64,000 nt of DNA from CAVTPD01 sp963736575 (GTDB lineage Bacteria; Bacteroidota; Bacteroidia; Cytophagales; JAAEPT01). The notes under the pieces are model-generated. The model had not been told where the DNA came from. It ran no database searches and saw nothing but the letters and a program-made list of their open reading frames with translations. The stretch is taken from the NCBI GenBank assembly GCA_963736575.1, contig CAVTPD010000001.1, forward strand, positions 868,001 through 932,000, given 5' to 3'. The position numbers and the translations under genes are program-made. Below, one piece after another: positions 45,609 through 54,886 of this stretch; the first letter of the stretch is position 1; each line of letters begins with the position of its first letter.

Positions 45609-47510
45609 ATGAATATAAAGTCCGATAAATTGAAGTATGTGTTTGCATTTATATTCTTTGCCACCACATTTACTTTTTATATTTTTTTCAGGCTTAATGC
45701 AGATAAGAAAGAAATTATCAAAGATGCAGTCTTAATGGTTAAGCAACAAAATGACTTAATTAAACTGGTTAACCAAAGCGTACATAACTATTCGTATACA
45801 CCAAGCGATAAACTTTTTCTAAATATTAATGAGGATATTAATCGTTTAGATGAATTAATAAAATCGATGCGTTTTGGTGGGCTTTTAGACGAAAGAGATA
45901 CCGAATTGTCTGTTGGCCAAATTCAGGAACCCAGTATTAATAATGTTTTAGATGCCATAATAGGAGAGTGGACTCCTTTAAAATCTTCTCAAAGAAAATA
46001 CATTTCAGAAGTAGAATTAATTAGTCCTGTTCAAAAGGAAGCCCGCTTAGAAAAATTTGATTTTGAAGTAACTGAAATCCTTTCTTTAGATAAAAAATTA
46101 GCAGAGAATTTAGTAATAAAGTACAAAGATGTTTCTAATCTTAGGCAATTTTGGCTAATCATATTTTTAGTTTCCTTAACGGTATTTATAGCCTTATTGT
46201 ACAAAATATTAGAATCCGATTATTGGTCTCCGTTAAAGCGTGTAATGCAAGTGATTCTAAAATTGTCTAAAGGGGTTTTAAGCGAAAAAGTATTCTTCTA
46301 CCCCGCCAATAAAATGGGTGCTTTGGGTAAAGCTGTAGATGACATTGTAGACTACCAGTTGAATACAGCTAAAGTTCTAGAAAAAATTGGTAATACTGAA
46401 TTTAATATCGTTCATGAAAAAAGTAGTTCGGACGATATGTTGGGTCAGAAAATTGAAGAAATGCGTAAAAAGCTTCTTGATTTCTATGACCAAGACAGGA
46501 AGAAATCATTCATAAGCAACTGGACCAGTCAAGGAGTAGCCAAATTTGCCGATATCCTAAGAAATAATTCGGATGATATTATTACCCTAACCGATAAAGT
46601 TTTGTCTGAATTGGTAGATTATATGGGGGCCAATCAAGGAGCTATATACCTGCTAGAAAATAACAAAGAAAACCAAAAGGTATTAAACTTGATTTCGGTT
46701 TACGCTTGGAAACGTAAAAAGTTTCTAGAAAAACAAATTGAAATTGGTGAAGGGCTTGTAGGGCAATCTGTCTTAGAAGAAGATACCATTTATATCACAG
46801 ATATTCCAGATGAATACATTCATATAACATCTGGCTTAGGGGACGCAAATCCTAACGCCTTATTAATTGTTCCGTTAAAAGTGAATAAAGATATTTTTGG
46901 TGTAATTGAAATAGCATCTTTTAAAGAATTTGAAGAATACCAAATTGAATTGGTAGAGAAAATTTCTGAGACCTTAGCTTCTTCAATTTCTTCGGTACGT
47001 GCCAACGAGCATACTAGAAAATTACTGAAAGAATCACAACAACTTACCGAAGCACTTAAAAAGCAAGAAGAAGAATTACGTCATAATGCCGAAGAATTAC
47101 AGTCTACACAAGAAAGCATTAATCAGAATATTGAAAAATTAGATACCGAAAAGAAAAAGAACATTGCCATTCTAGAAACTTGCGCAGATGGTGTTATGGT
47201 ATTTGATTCTAAAGGTGAAGTTGAATTTTTTAACCGCGCTGCTGAAGAAATTTGGCAACAAGACCGCAGTAAGGTTTTGGGCAATTCTGTAACCGCATTA
47301 GCCAACCTGGAAATAGACCATAAAGACAAGAAAGTATTTCATATAAAAGAAGACGGAACCAAGATTCCTATTAACGTAAGAACAGAGATTTACGTTAAAA
47401 ATGAGATAGATGATGAAATACCTGTTTTAATGACTATTTCGGTAAATAATACAGGAAACACCTATTTCTATGCCGCTTTTGTGCAAAGTATTGCTGTAGA
47501 GTTGTTCTAA
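45609..47510 (+). CDS. Membrane GAF/PAS sensor protein without output domain
   Basis: 633 aa. TM1 at about 12-29 (FAFIFFATTFTFYIFF), a periplasmic helical region of about 150 residues, TM2 at about 184-202 (FWLIIFLVSLTVFIALLYK), a HAMP-like stretch, then a GAF domain at about 305-470 with EIGEGLVGQSVLEEDTIYITDIP, a long coiled coil (about 475-520) and a PAS domain at about 525-630 (ILETCADGVMVFDSKGEVEFFNRAAEEIW). No kinase, cyclase, phosphatase or methyl-accepting domain follows: the protein ends shortly after PAS at AVELF. The GAF motif resembles that of the divergent SpoIIE protein 107 bases away, so the two may work together. Confidence 0.82.
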   Translation: MNIKSDKLKYVFAFIFFATTFTFYIFFRLNADKKEIIKDAVLMVKQQNDLIKLVNQSVHNYSYTPSDKLFLNINEDINRLDELIKSMRFGGLLDERDTELSVGQIQEPSINNVLDAIIGEWTPLKSSQRKYISEVELISPVQKEARLEKFDFEVTEILSLDKKLAENLVIKYKDVSNLRQFWLIIFLVSLTVFIALLYKILESDYWSPLKRVMQVILKLSKGVLSEKVFFYPANKMGALGKAVDDIVDYQLNTAKVLEKIGNTEFNIVHEKSSSDDMLGQKIEEMRKKLLDFYDQDRKKSFISNWTSQGVAKFADILRNNSDDIITLTDKVLSELVDYMGANQGAIYLLENNKENQKVLNLISVYAWKRKKFLEKQIEIGEGLVGQSVLEEDTIYITDIPDEYIHITSGLGDANPNALLIVPLKVNKDIFGVIEIASFKEFEEYQIELVEKISETLASSISSVRANEHTRKLLKESQQLTEALKKQEEELRHNAEELQSTQESINQNIEKLDTEKKKNIAILETCADGVMVFDSKGEVEFFNRAAEEIWQQDRSKVLGNSVTALANLEIDHKDKKVFHIKEDGTKIPINVRTEIYVKNEIDDEIPVLMTISVNNTGNTYFYAAFVQSIAVELF

Positions 47511-47589
47511 ATCTGCCAAGCTGACATATTTTTTATAATGGAATAACTATTGTTCTTAGAGGCACAGTTGTAACTAAATTTAAAATATC

Positions 47590-49401
47590 ATGCAGGAAAA
47601 AGGTACCATTTCGATTCACTCGGAGAATATCTTTCCCATAATTAAAAAGTTCTTATACTCAGATAACGAGATATTCTTAAGAGAATTAGTCTCTAATGCA
47701 GTAGATGCAACTCAAAAAATTAAACACCTATCTTCTATTGGTGAATATACAGGAGAATTAGGTGATCTTAAAATTCAGATTAAACTAGACGAAGAAGCAA
47801 AAACCATAACCATTAGCGATAAAGGTCTTGGTATGACGGCAGATGATGTTAAAAAATACATCAACCAAATTGCTTTTTCTGGTGCAACTGAATTTGTAGA
47901 AAAATACAAAGAAGACGGAAAAGACCCACAACAAATTATTGGTCACTTTGGTTTAGGCTTTTATTCGGCCTACATGGTGGCAGATAAAGTTGAAATCTTT
48001 ACTAAGTCACACAAAGAAGGTTCTGAAGCCGCTCGTTGGGAATGCGATGGTTCTACCAACTTCGAAATAGAAACTACTGAAAAGGAAGAAAGAGGAACAG
48101 ACATTGTTCTTCATGTTTCTGAAGAAGGAGAAGAGTTCTTAAATAAAGCACGTATACAAGGTATTTTAGACAAATACTGTAAATTCTTGCCTATTGAAAT
48201 TGAGTTCGATGGAAAGGTAATTAACAACCCGAACCCAATCTGGACTAAAAACCCAACTGATATCACAGACGAAGAGTACAAAAACTTTTACCAAGAGTTG
48301 TACCCAATGGCTGGTGAGCCTTTGTTCTGGATTCATTTGAATGTAGATTATCCATTCAACTTAACGGGTATCTTGTATTTCCCTAAGTTAACTAACGACT
48401 TAGAAGTTCAGAAAAATAAAATACACCTTTTCTCTAGACAGGTATTTATTACCGACGAAGTAAAAGATGTAGTTCCAGAATTTTTAATGTTGTTGCACGG
48501 TGTTATCGATTCACCGGATATTCCATTAAACGTATCTAGAAGTTTCTTACAAGCCGATTCTAACGTAAGAAAGATCAATAACCACATTACTAAAAAAGTT
48601 GCCGATAAATTGAAAGAACTTTTCAATAAAGACAGAGCTTCTTTTGAAGAAAAGTGGGATGATATTTCGGTATTTGTTAAGTACGGAATCTTAAGTGATG
48701 AAAAATTTGCTGAACGAGTAGCCAGTATTCTTTTATTAAAAGATACCGAAGGTAAATTCTTTACACTAGAAGAATTTAAAACGGCGGTTGAAGCAGAACA
48801 AAAAGATAAAGATGAAACCTTAGTATTGCTGTACACAAGTGATGCAGACGCTCAGGACTCATACATTCAATCGGCTATAGCCAAAAACTATAAAGTGTTG
48901 GTGTTAGATCACATGATTGATTCACACTTTGTTAGTTATCTAGAGCAGAAAAACGAAAAAACTACCCTTAAGCGTGTAGATTCTGAAGTTGCCGATAAAC
49001 TAATTGATAAAGGTATTGAAAACGTTCATACCTTATCAGAAACGGAAAAGAAAACCGTTCAGGAAGTGTTTGAAAAAGCAGTAAACAATTCGGCTTATGT
49101 AGTTTCTTTAGAACCTATGTCTAGCGACGAAATGCCCGTTTCTGTAGTTCTACCAGAATTTATGCGTAGAATGAAAGAAATGCAAAAAAATGGCGGCATG
49201 TTTATGGGCGATTTCCCAACGCAATACAGTGTTGTAGTAAACGCTAATAATCCAATAATGCAAAAGATTATTGCTGCCGAACAAGAGGAACAAGATAAGC
49301 TTGCTAAACATGCTTATGACTTAGCATTATTGTCCCAGGGCCTATTAAAAGGCAGCGAATTGACTAAGTTTGTAAAAAGAAGTTTAGAATTAACTAAATA
49401 G
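47590..49401 (+). CDS. htpG: Molecular chaperone HtpG (Hsp90)
   Basis: 603 aa, full-length HtpG. N-terminal GHKL ATPase motifs: FLRELVSNAVDA, ISDKGLGMT, IIGHFGLGFYSAYMVADKV and GTDIVLHV. The middle domain has PIWTKNPTDIT, YPFNLTGILYFPK, LFSRQVFITDEVKDVVPEFLMLLHGVIDSPDIPLNVSRSFLQ, and the C-terminal dimerisation region is present. ATP-dependent chaperone acting on late folding clients and during stress. Not in an operon with a stress regulator; an intrinsic terminator overlaps its stop codon. Confidence 0.97.
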   Translation: MQEKGTISIHSENIFPIIKKFLYSDNEIFLRELVSNAVDATQKIKHLSSIGEYTGELGDLKIQIKLDEEAKTITISDKGLGMTADDVKKYINQIAFSGATEFVEKYKEDGKDPQQIIGHFGLGFYSAYMVADKVEIFTKSHKEGSEAARWECDGSTNFEIETTEKEERGTDIVLHVSEEGEEFLNKARIQGILDKYCKFLPIEIEFDGKVINNPNPIWTKNPTDITDEEYKNFYQELYPMAGEPLFWIHLNVDYPFNLTGILYFPKLTNDLEVQKNKIHLFSRQVFITDEVKDVVPEFLMLLHGVIDSPDIPLNVSRSFLQADSNVRKINNHITKKVADKLKELFNKDRASFEEKWDDISVFVKYGILSDEKFAERVASILLLKDTEGKFFTLEEFKTAVEAEQKDKDETLVLLYTSDADAQDSYIQSAIAKNYKVLVLDHMIDSHFVSYLEQKNEKTTLKRVDSEVADKLIDKGIENVHTLSETEKKTVQEVFEKAVNNSAYVVSLEPMSSDEMPVSVVLPEFMRRMKEMQKNGGMFMGDFPTQYSVVVNANNPIMQKIIAAEQEEQDKLAKHAYDLALLSQGLLKGSELTKFVKRSLELTK

Positions 49402-49424
49402 GTGTGTTTACACACCTATTTTTT
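49396..49424 (+). terminator. Intrinsic terminator of htpG
   Basis: Perfect 11-bp stem AAATAGGTGTG / CACACCTATTT (49396-49406 with 49411-49421), TTTA loop and a T run. The stem includes the TAG stop codon. Confidence 0.8.
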
Positions 49425-49461
49425 CTATTTTACTTTTTATTTTTAGACACATATAAAACTT

Positions 49462-50658
49462 ATGCATTCTACTATTGATAAAGAGAATTTACAAACAGAG
49501 ATAAATAACATTCTGGAGAATGCCTCTGAAGACGTGCTTCAGAAAACCCTTGACTTTCTAAGGGTTACCAAAGAGAATAGAGTTTTAATTCCCAAATTCT
49601 GGGAAACTTTTAACGCCTCTCCCGATATGATTTTTATTATGGGAGAAGAATGTGAGATTTTCAGGGTTAATGAAAACGCTTGCGCTAAGTTGCACCATTC
49701 TGTTTCGGAGCTGCAAGGGACAAAGATTAACGCCTACCTTTCCGAAGAATCCCGTGAAGCTTTATCAAGCTTTAAAAACCAAATTACAGCCACAGTTAAA
49801 TCGGTAGAAAGTCTAGATTTTAAGTTTGTTAGCAAAGATGGTGCGTTAATTAATGCGGCAACTTCTATTATTCGGTTTCCTTTCGACGAAAGTAAATACC
49901 TCTTATTTGCTAAAGACATAACCGATTTAAAACGTACTGAAGAAAGACTATTAGCCAAAAACAGAGAACTAGATACGTTTGTTTACAAATCATCTCACGA
50001 TTTAAAAGGGCCTTTGGTATCTATTATAGGTTTAACAGATATTGCAGACTTAGAAGTAAGCGATAAATCGGCATTAAACTATTTTTCAATGATTAGGGAT
50101 TGCGCCCAACGTTTAGATAAAATTTTAAACGATTTGGCCGAACTAGCCCGACTTAGAAATACAGCCACCAGCATACAAGAAGTGCCTGTTTGTGAATTAT
50201 TAGACGAAACCATTACTTCCTTTTTTGTAGACGGAATATTAAAAAACAAGTTTAAAGTAATTAAGAATTATGAACGCATATATGGTTTTCAAAGTAATGA
50301 AAAAATACTTAGAAGTATCTTCTATAATGTAATAGGAAATGCAATAAAGTACCGTAAAATGAGTTACAACAACGAATGCTTTATTCTGATAGAAGTCAAA
50401 AAACTATCCGGAGAAAGGATTTCTGTTCAAATAAAAGATAACGGTATTGGCGTTAATAAAGAAAAGTTACCCTTTATCTTTGATATGTTTCAAAGAGCCA
50501 GTATGTCATCTAGCGGCAGTGGCTTAGGCTTGTATATTGTAAAATCTGGTTTGGAAAAAATTGGGGGAAGTATAGAAGTAGAAAGTGAAGAAAACACAGG
50601 ATCTACTTTTACCATTATTCTACCTTCTTTAATAGGCGAAACAAGTATTAAAATTTAA
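49462..50658 (+). CDS. PAS-domain sensor histidine kinase
   Basis: 398 aa, soluble (no membrane segment). A PAS domain at about 45-160 (ASPDMIFIMGEECEIFRVNENACAKL ... LLFAKDITDLKRTEE), a HisKA dimerisation domain with the phospho-acceptor in YKSSHDLKGPLVSI (His about 179), and a HATPase domain with N box NAIKYRK, G1 DNGIGV, and G2 SGSGLGLYIVKSGLEKIGGSIEVES. Autophosphorylates and passes phosphate to an unknown response regulator; none is encoded adjacent. The stop TAA overlaps the ATG of the next gene by one base (TAATG), so the two are coupled. Confidence 0.9.
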   Translation: MHSTIDKENLQTEINNILENASEDVLQKTLDFLRVTKENRVLIPKFWETFNASPDMIFIMGEECEIFRVNENACAKLHHSVSELQGTKINAYLSEESREALSSFKNQITATVKSVESLDFKFVSKDGALINAATSIIRFPFDESKYLLFAKDITDLKRTEERLLAKNRELDTFVYKSSHDLKGPLVSIIGLTDIADLEVSDKSALNYFSMIRDCAQRLDKILNDLAELARLRNTATSIQEVPVCELLDETITSFFVDGILKNKFKVIKNYERIYGFQSNEKILRSIFYNVIGNAIKYRKMSYNNECFILIEVKKLSGERISVQIKDNGIGVNKEKLPFIFDMFQRASMSSSGSGLGLYIVKSGLEKIGGSIEVESEENTGSTFTIILPSLIGETSIKI

Positions 50659-51608
50659 TGAAGAACTTCTTCTTATTATTGATAACATTTATGCCATTTT
50701 TTGTACTAGGGCAAGATACTTCTGAAGAAGTAGACAGTACTAAGCATAACGATAAATACATCCATTTTTATAATGACAAAGACCCTTTAGCAGAATTTGC
50801 GCCGGAAGAAGAAGAAAAAGACTTTAAAGAAAAAAAGCCCAAAAGAAAAGTTTTTTATGGCCTGAAAACTAAAAAAGGCTTTACAAAATCGGGTTATGGT
50901 AGCCGAATGAAAATAAGCGTTTTTTATTATCTAAAAGACCAGACTATTGAGCCCGTACCTTATATAAAAGATATATACGTTTTCGATTTTGATAAATATG
51001 AAGTTGACCGCGTTAATGAGTTTAAACCCGAAGACAATGAGTTTCTTTTGCATGGTCCTTACAAGCTTGTAGTAGACGGTGAAACCATAGAAGAAGGTAT
51101 TTATTACAAAGGAGTAAAACACGGCCGTTGGACAGAATATGCCAAACCCGATGAAAAAACGTTTAAAGACACCATAGATATTGAATATAAAATTCTAAAA
51201 TCTAAAGAAAAGTACAACCGAGGTTGGCCTAAAGATACTGAACTAGAATATTGGGATGCTGCCAATACCAAGTTAAAAATAGCTATACCCATTGTACATG
51301 GTGAACGCGATGGGTATTACGTTTCCTATTACCAGTCTGGTAGAATGGAAGAGCAAGGCAACTATATTTTAGGTTATAAAGCGGGCTACTGGTTAGAATA
51401 TTACGACAAAGGAAGGTTGACTTCTTACCGTAAACGGCAAATTAAATACGAACGAAATCCCATGAAAGACGGTACCAAAGGCCAGATTATAAAAGAATGG
51501 GATGACGAAGGTAGTGTGATTTACGATTATGAACGAGAGCAAAAACTCTCGAAAGAAGAACTTCCCATGCGTTTTGTAGAGGATGAAGAAGAAGCACAGC
51601 AACCATAG
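50658..51608 (+). CDS. Secreted YwqK/MORN-variant repeat protein
   Basis: 316 aa. Signal peptide MKNFFLLLITFMPFFVLGQ, then a low-complexity acidic/lysine stretch (EFAPEEEEKDFKEKKPKRK). The centre and C-terminus hold MORN-variant repeats of the YwqK type: HGPYKLVVDGETIEEGIYYKGVKHGRWTEY, HGERDGYYVSYYQSGRMEEQGNYILGYKAGYWLEYYDKGRL. These repeats are often mislabelled as toxin-antitoxin; here the signal peptide makes a periplasmic location likely and no toxin partner is seen. Coupled to the histidine kinase gene by a 1-base overlap. Confidence 0.72.
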   Translation: MKNFFLLLITFMPFFVLGQDTSEEVDSTKHNDKYIHFYNDKDPLAEFAPEEEEKDFKEKKPKRKVFYGLKTKKGFTKSGYGSRMKISVFYYLKDQTIEPVPYIKDIYVFDFDKYEVDRVNEFKPEDNEFLLHGPYKLVVDGETIEEGIYYKGVKHGRWTEYAKPDEKTFKDTIDIEYKILKSKEKYNRGWPKDTELEYWDAANTKLKIAIPIVHGERDGYYVSYYQSGRMEEQGNYILGYKAGYWLEYYDKGRLTSYRKRQIKYERNPMKDGTKGQIIKEWDDEGSVIYDYEREQKLSKEELPMRFVEDEEEAQQP

Positions 51609-52023
51609 TCCTGCAAAAGGCTCACTTTTATTTGTATACGGAACACTTAAAAGTAATTTTTTTAATCCGTATGCTTTACTATTACGGCAAACCAGTACGC
51701 ATTCTTTTAAAGCGTTGGCAAAAGGGGAGCTCTATGTGTTTAATTGGTATCCTGTAGCAGTTTTTAAGGCTACATCAACCAATACCATAATAGGGGAATG
51801 CTATTTTATACCTAGCCAAAAAGTACCCTTTCTATTATCTGTTTTAGACCGTTACGAAAGCATTGGTTATGTGTTTCCGGTAGATGAATACAAACGAATG
51901 GAAATTGAAGTAACAGCTGTAGGGAGCAATGCACCATTTTTAGCATTGGCTTACCAACATATCCCGGTAAGCAGCCGCAGGTATTTTAAGACAAAACATA
52001 AAAAAGTGAAGGTTTTTAAATAA
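51583..52023 (+). CDS. Gamma-glutamylcyclotransferase (AIG2-like) family protein
   Basis: 146 aa. Starts within the previous gene (26-base overlap) with MKKKHSNHSPAKG, then the hallmark LLFVYGTLKSNF (YGTLk), an internal GELYVFNWYPVAVF, GECYFIPSQKVPFLLSVLDRYESIGYVFPVDEYKRME (the LDxxEg/E general-base region reads LDRYES) and a basic tail. Members cyclise gamma-glutamyl amines to 5-oxoproline. The EG of the usual DxxEG motif is ES, but the glutamate is kept. Last core-like gene before the accessory island. Confidence 0.8.
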   Translation: MKKKHSNHSPAKGSLLFVYGTLKSNFFNPYALLLRQTSTHSFKALAKGELYVFNWYPVAVFKATSTNTIIGECYFIPSQKVPFLLSVLDRYESIGYVFPVDEYKRMEIEVTAVGSNAPFLALAYQHIPVSSRRYFKTKHKKVKVFK

Positions 52024-52065
52024 TGGATTTCTACTTATTAGAACCTTCAGTTCTAATTAATTCTA

Positions 52066-52098
52066 AATTCTCAATTCGCGATTCGCGAATTGAGAATT
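52066..52098. promoter_or_regulatory. Perfect 15+15 bp palindrome, operator of the AbiEii-type module
   Basis: AATTCTCAATTCGCG (52066-52080), 3-base spacer, CGCGAATTGAGAATT (52084-52098), with no mismatch. It ends 37 bases before the ATG at 52136 and covers the -33 position of the predicted promoter. Best explained as the binding site of the winged-helix protein encoded next to it. Confidence 0.65.
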
Positions 52099-52112
52099 AA
52101 TAACTATCTTTG
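52082..52112 (+). promoter_or_regulatory. Promoter of the AbiEii-type module
   Basis: TTCG at 52082-52085 (one mismatch from TTTG), 19 bases, then TATCTTTG at 52105-52112, an exact TAnnTTTG match. The ATG is 23 bases downstream. The -33 element lies inside the palindrome, so repression by steric block is expected. Confidence 0.55.
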
Positions 52113-52135
52113 TCTTAGTTCAATCGTTACTTTCT

Positions 52136-52654
52136 ATGAAAAAGCACAGCGGTATGCGCCCACATGACATAGCAGTTCTTCTAAAAATAGTCGCTAAAGG
52201 TCAAAAGGCATGGTATATGAAAGATTTAGCCTATGAGCTGGGAATTAGTAATAGTGAAATAAGTGAAAGTCTAAATCGCTCTGTAATTGCAGGTCTAATC
52301 AGTAGTGATAAGAAAACACTTAGTAAATTATCCTTGCTCGACTTTTTGAAATCAGGTTTGCGCTATGTATATCCTCAGAAACCAGGATCAATGGTAAGAG
52401 GCATTGGTACAGCTCATTCTGCCCCTCCTTTAAATGAGGAAATAATGAGTAACGAACAGTTTGTATGGCCTTATGGAAAAGGTGATATTAGAGGACAGGC
52501 AATTGAACCTTTGCATGTAAATACTCCGGAGGCTTGCCTAAGGGACGTAAAATATTACGAATTAATGTCCTTAACGGATGCCATTAGAATTGGTAAAGTA
52601 CGAGAACAGAATATGGCCTTAGAAATGATTAGGAAAAGAATTGAACATGCTTAA
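52136..52654 (+). CDS. Winged-helix regulator, antitoxin partner of the AbiEii-type toxin
   Basis: 172 aa. N-terminal winged helix-turn-helix at about 8-65 (PHDIAVLLKIVAKGQKAWYMKDLAYELGISNSEISESLNRSVIAGLI). The C-terminal half is a conserved block: YPQKPGSMVRGIGTAHSAPPL, VWPYGKGDIRGQAIEPLHVNTPEACLRD, MSLTDAIRIGKVREQNMALEMI. Proteins of this shape are commonly found in front of AbiEii/AbiGii-type nucleotidyltransferases, and I recognise it as the partner; direct toxin neutralisation is inferred. The downstream toxin gene starts 8 bases before this stop. A perfect palindrome overlaps the promoter, consistent with autorepression. Confidence 0.78.
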   Translation: MKKHSGMRPHDIAVLLKIVAKGQKAWYMKDLAYELGISNSEISESLNRSVIAGLISSDKKTLSKLSLLDFLKSGLRYVYPQKPGSMVRGIGTAHSAPPLNEEIMSNEQFVWPYGKGDIRGQAIEPLHVNTPEACLRDVKYYELMSLTDAIRIGKVREQNMALEMIRKRIEHA

Positions 52655-53339
52655 AAACCAAACCATCAATTTAAAAGTTGTTGAAAAAGTTGCCCTAAAA
52701 TTAGGAGAACTCAATGAGCAAGTGATTTATGTTGGAGGCGCTGTAGTAAGTCTTTATGTTACCGATGAGGGAGCGGAGCAACCAAGGCCTACAAAGGATA
52801 TTGATATATCGGTTCAGATAAGTACCTATTCGGAAATGGATAAATTAAGAGAGCTATTAGCTAGTAAGAAAATCTATCCGGCACCTACAGAAACAGTAAT
52901 GTATCGCTATTCCTACGAAGATATATTAATTGATTTTATCCCTTATGAAGAAACGCCACTTGGTCCTACAAACAGTTGGCTAAAACCGGGCTTTAAAAAA
53001 GCGTACTCTATTCCAATTGGTGATGCTGAAATAAAAATTCTACCCGTTAGTTTGTTTTTAGCCACCAAATGGGAGGCGTTTAAAAACAGAGGTAGTGACC
53101 CAAGAATGAGTCATGATTTTGAAGACTTAATCTACATCATCGACAATAATTTGAATTTGGTTGAGGATGTATTGAAAGCCAATAAAGAAGTCCAAGATTT
53201 TTTGAAAGAAATGAGTTCAGAAATATTGAATCATTCTTCTAGAAACGAAATAATTGAATGCCACATTAATCCGTTTACAATGGAAGCACGCCGGCAACTA
53301 ATTATTAATAAATTGGAAAAAATCCTTGAGTTAAAATAA
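52647..53339 (+). CDS. AbiEii/AbiGii-type nucleotidyltransferase toxin
   Basis: 230 aa from the ATG at 52647 (MLKNQTINLK); a TTG two codons earlier is open. Nucleotidyltransferase fold: YVGGAVVSLYV (GG loop), PRPTKDIDISVQ (two metal aspartates), ILIDFIPYEE (third aspartate) and PVSLFLATKWEAFKNRG with the lysine conserved in this family. AbiEii-like toxins transfer nucleotides to tRNA or other acceptors and give growth arrest, including phage abortive infection. Overlaps the regulator by 8 bases. Ends 203 bases before the GHKL gene. Confidence 0.82.
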   Translation: MLKNQTINLKVVEKVALKLGELNEQVIYVGGAVVSLYVTDEGAEQPRPTKDIDISVQISTYSEMDKLRELLASKKIYPAPTETVMYRYSYEDILIDFIPYEETPLGPTNSWLKPGFKKAYSIPIGDAEIKILPVSLFLATKWEAFKNRGSDPRMSHDFEDLIYIIDNNLNLVEDVLKANKEVQDFLKEMSSEILNHSSRNEIIECHINPFTMEARRQLIINKLEKILELK

Positions 53340-53542
53340 AAGCTATCTTTTTATTTAAGCGAAGGCTTAGGTTATTGCTACGTTTACCTCTTGTGTATAA
53401 TTAATAATTGTTGCAACACTGTTTTATTGTTTTTTTAACTTATTTAGGAACAGGGTTGTAGGTATATCACGACTTAATATAAATTGGATATGTTTAATTG
53501 TAGATATCTAGATGTTTTGGAAATTACTTTTAATTAAAATTT

Positions 53543-54883
53543 GTGGGTAGAAAAGAAAAATTAATAAAACAGAAAACAGGTTTTGAAAAATTTAAATCTG
53601 ATGTGAGGAGAATCAACCCTGATGAGTCATTTATAAATTTTCCCTTCCATGAATTCAAACAAAAAAGTTCTTTAGAACCAAAACCAGAATACAGTGAATT
53701 AATAACCTACTTTAATGTAACTAAGGATTCTTTTGCAAAAGAGAATTTGAATTTCGAAAATAATGTATTTAAAATACCCCGAATATTCTCACTAATTGAA
53801 TCTTATGAAGAAACAACTAGTTATTTACGAAAATTATTTAATGCGTTATTCAATGAGACTCATAAAGAAATTCTAATTGACTATGGTGAATGTGAGTTAA
53901 TTGATGTTGGGGCGTCGATGTGTATGGATATTATTTTGTCTGAATTCTTTAAGTATTTTGATAAATCTGTAAAAGGGAGACACACTATAAAAATTAAGAA
54001 TGTCACACCAATAAATTTTGAAAAAGAAGAAATTAAAAAAATATTATTTTCAATAGGTGCTTTTTCGAGCATAAAAGGAGTGAAAATTAAATTTGACAAT
54101 ATCCATCCATTTCCAATTATTGTAGGTAATAAAAAAAATAAATCCTTAGAGGAACAAAGAGAGCTTAATATTACTAGGACAGTCGAATATATAATTGAAT
54201 GTTTATCAAAAATGAATAAAGCACTTAAAGATAAGGCTGAAACAAATCTTTATAAGGTCATTGGAGAAGTTTTACAAAATGCTGATGAACATTCGAATAC
54301 TACCAATAGATATTCTGTTGGTTATTTTGAGAGTACTAAAAACGGTGAAGATCAATATGGTGTTTTTAGTCTAGCAATATTAAATTTTGGCAATACATTT
54401 TACGAAACATTTAAAAATCCAGAATGCCAAAATCAAAAAATAGTAGACCAAATGACAAATCTAAGTAAGGACTTTACTAATAAAGGATTTTTCAGATCTA
54501 GTGAATTCGAAGAAGAAACCTTATGGACTCTTTACGCACTACAGGACGGTGTTACTAGAATTCACGATTGGGATAGGGGAAATGGTGCAATTAGATTTAT
54601 TGAAAGCTTTTTTAAATTAAAGGGGAATGATGTATGCGATAATGTTTCAAAAATGGTTTTAACATCAGGTAGGACTAGAATAATTTTTGATGGTTCTTAT
54701 CAAATAGTTAAAAAAGTGAGAGGGTCAGAGAATAAAGAATATAAAATGATGACTTTTAATAATAGTGGAAACATTGAAGATAAACCTGATGATAAATTTG
54801 TTAAATGCGAAAATAATTATTTCCCTGGAACATTAATTTCTGCCAAGATAAGAATAGACTATGAAAACACTCAAAACATTTAA
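53543..54883 (+). CDS. STAS-like + GHKL (HATPase) ATP-binding protein
   Basis: 446 aa. Start GTG at 53543, the only early start in this frame. A STAS-like region lies at about 108-185 (EILIDYGECELIDVGASMCMDIIL). A GHKL ATPase domain follows from about 215: the N box is VIGEVLQNADEHSN (Asn about 246), the G1-equivalent strand reads LAILNFGNTF (Asn in place of the usual Asp), and a glycine-rich lid DWDRGNGAIRF sits at about 344. No histidine kinase H box. Codon and base use are markedly AT-richer than the flanking core genes. Next gene (STAS-like) starts 3 bases after the stop. No known name is assigned; partner-switch logic like SpoIIAB/SpoIIAA is a family-level analogy. Confidence 0.75.
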   Translation: MGRKEKLIKQKTGFEKFKSDVRRINPDESFINFPFHEFKQKSSLEPKPEYSELITYFNVTKDSFAKENLNFENNVFKIPRIFSLIESYEETTSYLRKLFNALFNETHKEILIDYGECELIDVGASMCMDIILSEFFKYFDKSVKGRHTIKIKNVTPINFEKEEIKKILFSIGAFSSIKGVKIKFDNIHPFPIIVGNKKNKSLEEQRELNITRTVEYIIECLSKMNKALKDKAETNLYKVIGEVLQNADEHSNTTNRYSVGYFESTKNGEDQYGVFSLAILNFGNTFYETFKNPECQNQKIVDQMTNLSKDFTNKGFFRSSEFEEETLWTLYALQDGVTRIHDWDRGNGAIRFIESFFKLKGNDVCDNVSKMVLTSGRTRIIFDGSYQIVKKVRGSENKEYKMMTFNNSGNIEDKPDDKFVKCENNYFPGTLISAKIRIDYENTQNI

Positions 54884-54886
54884 TAG

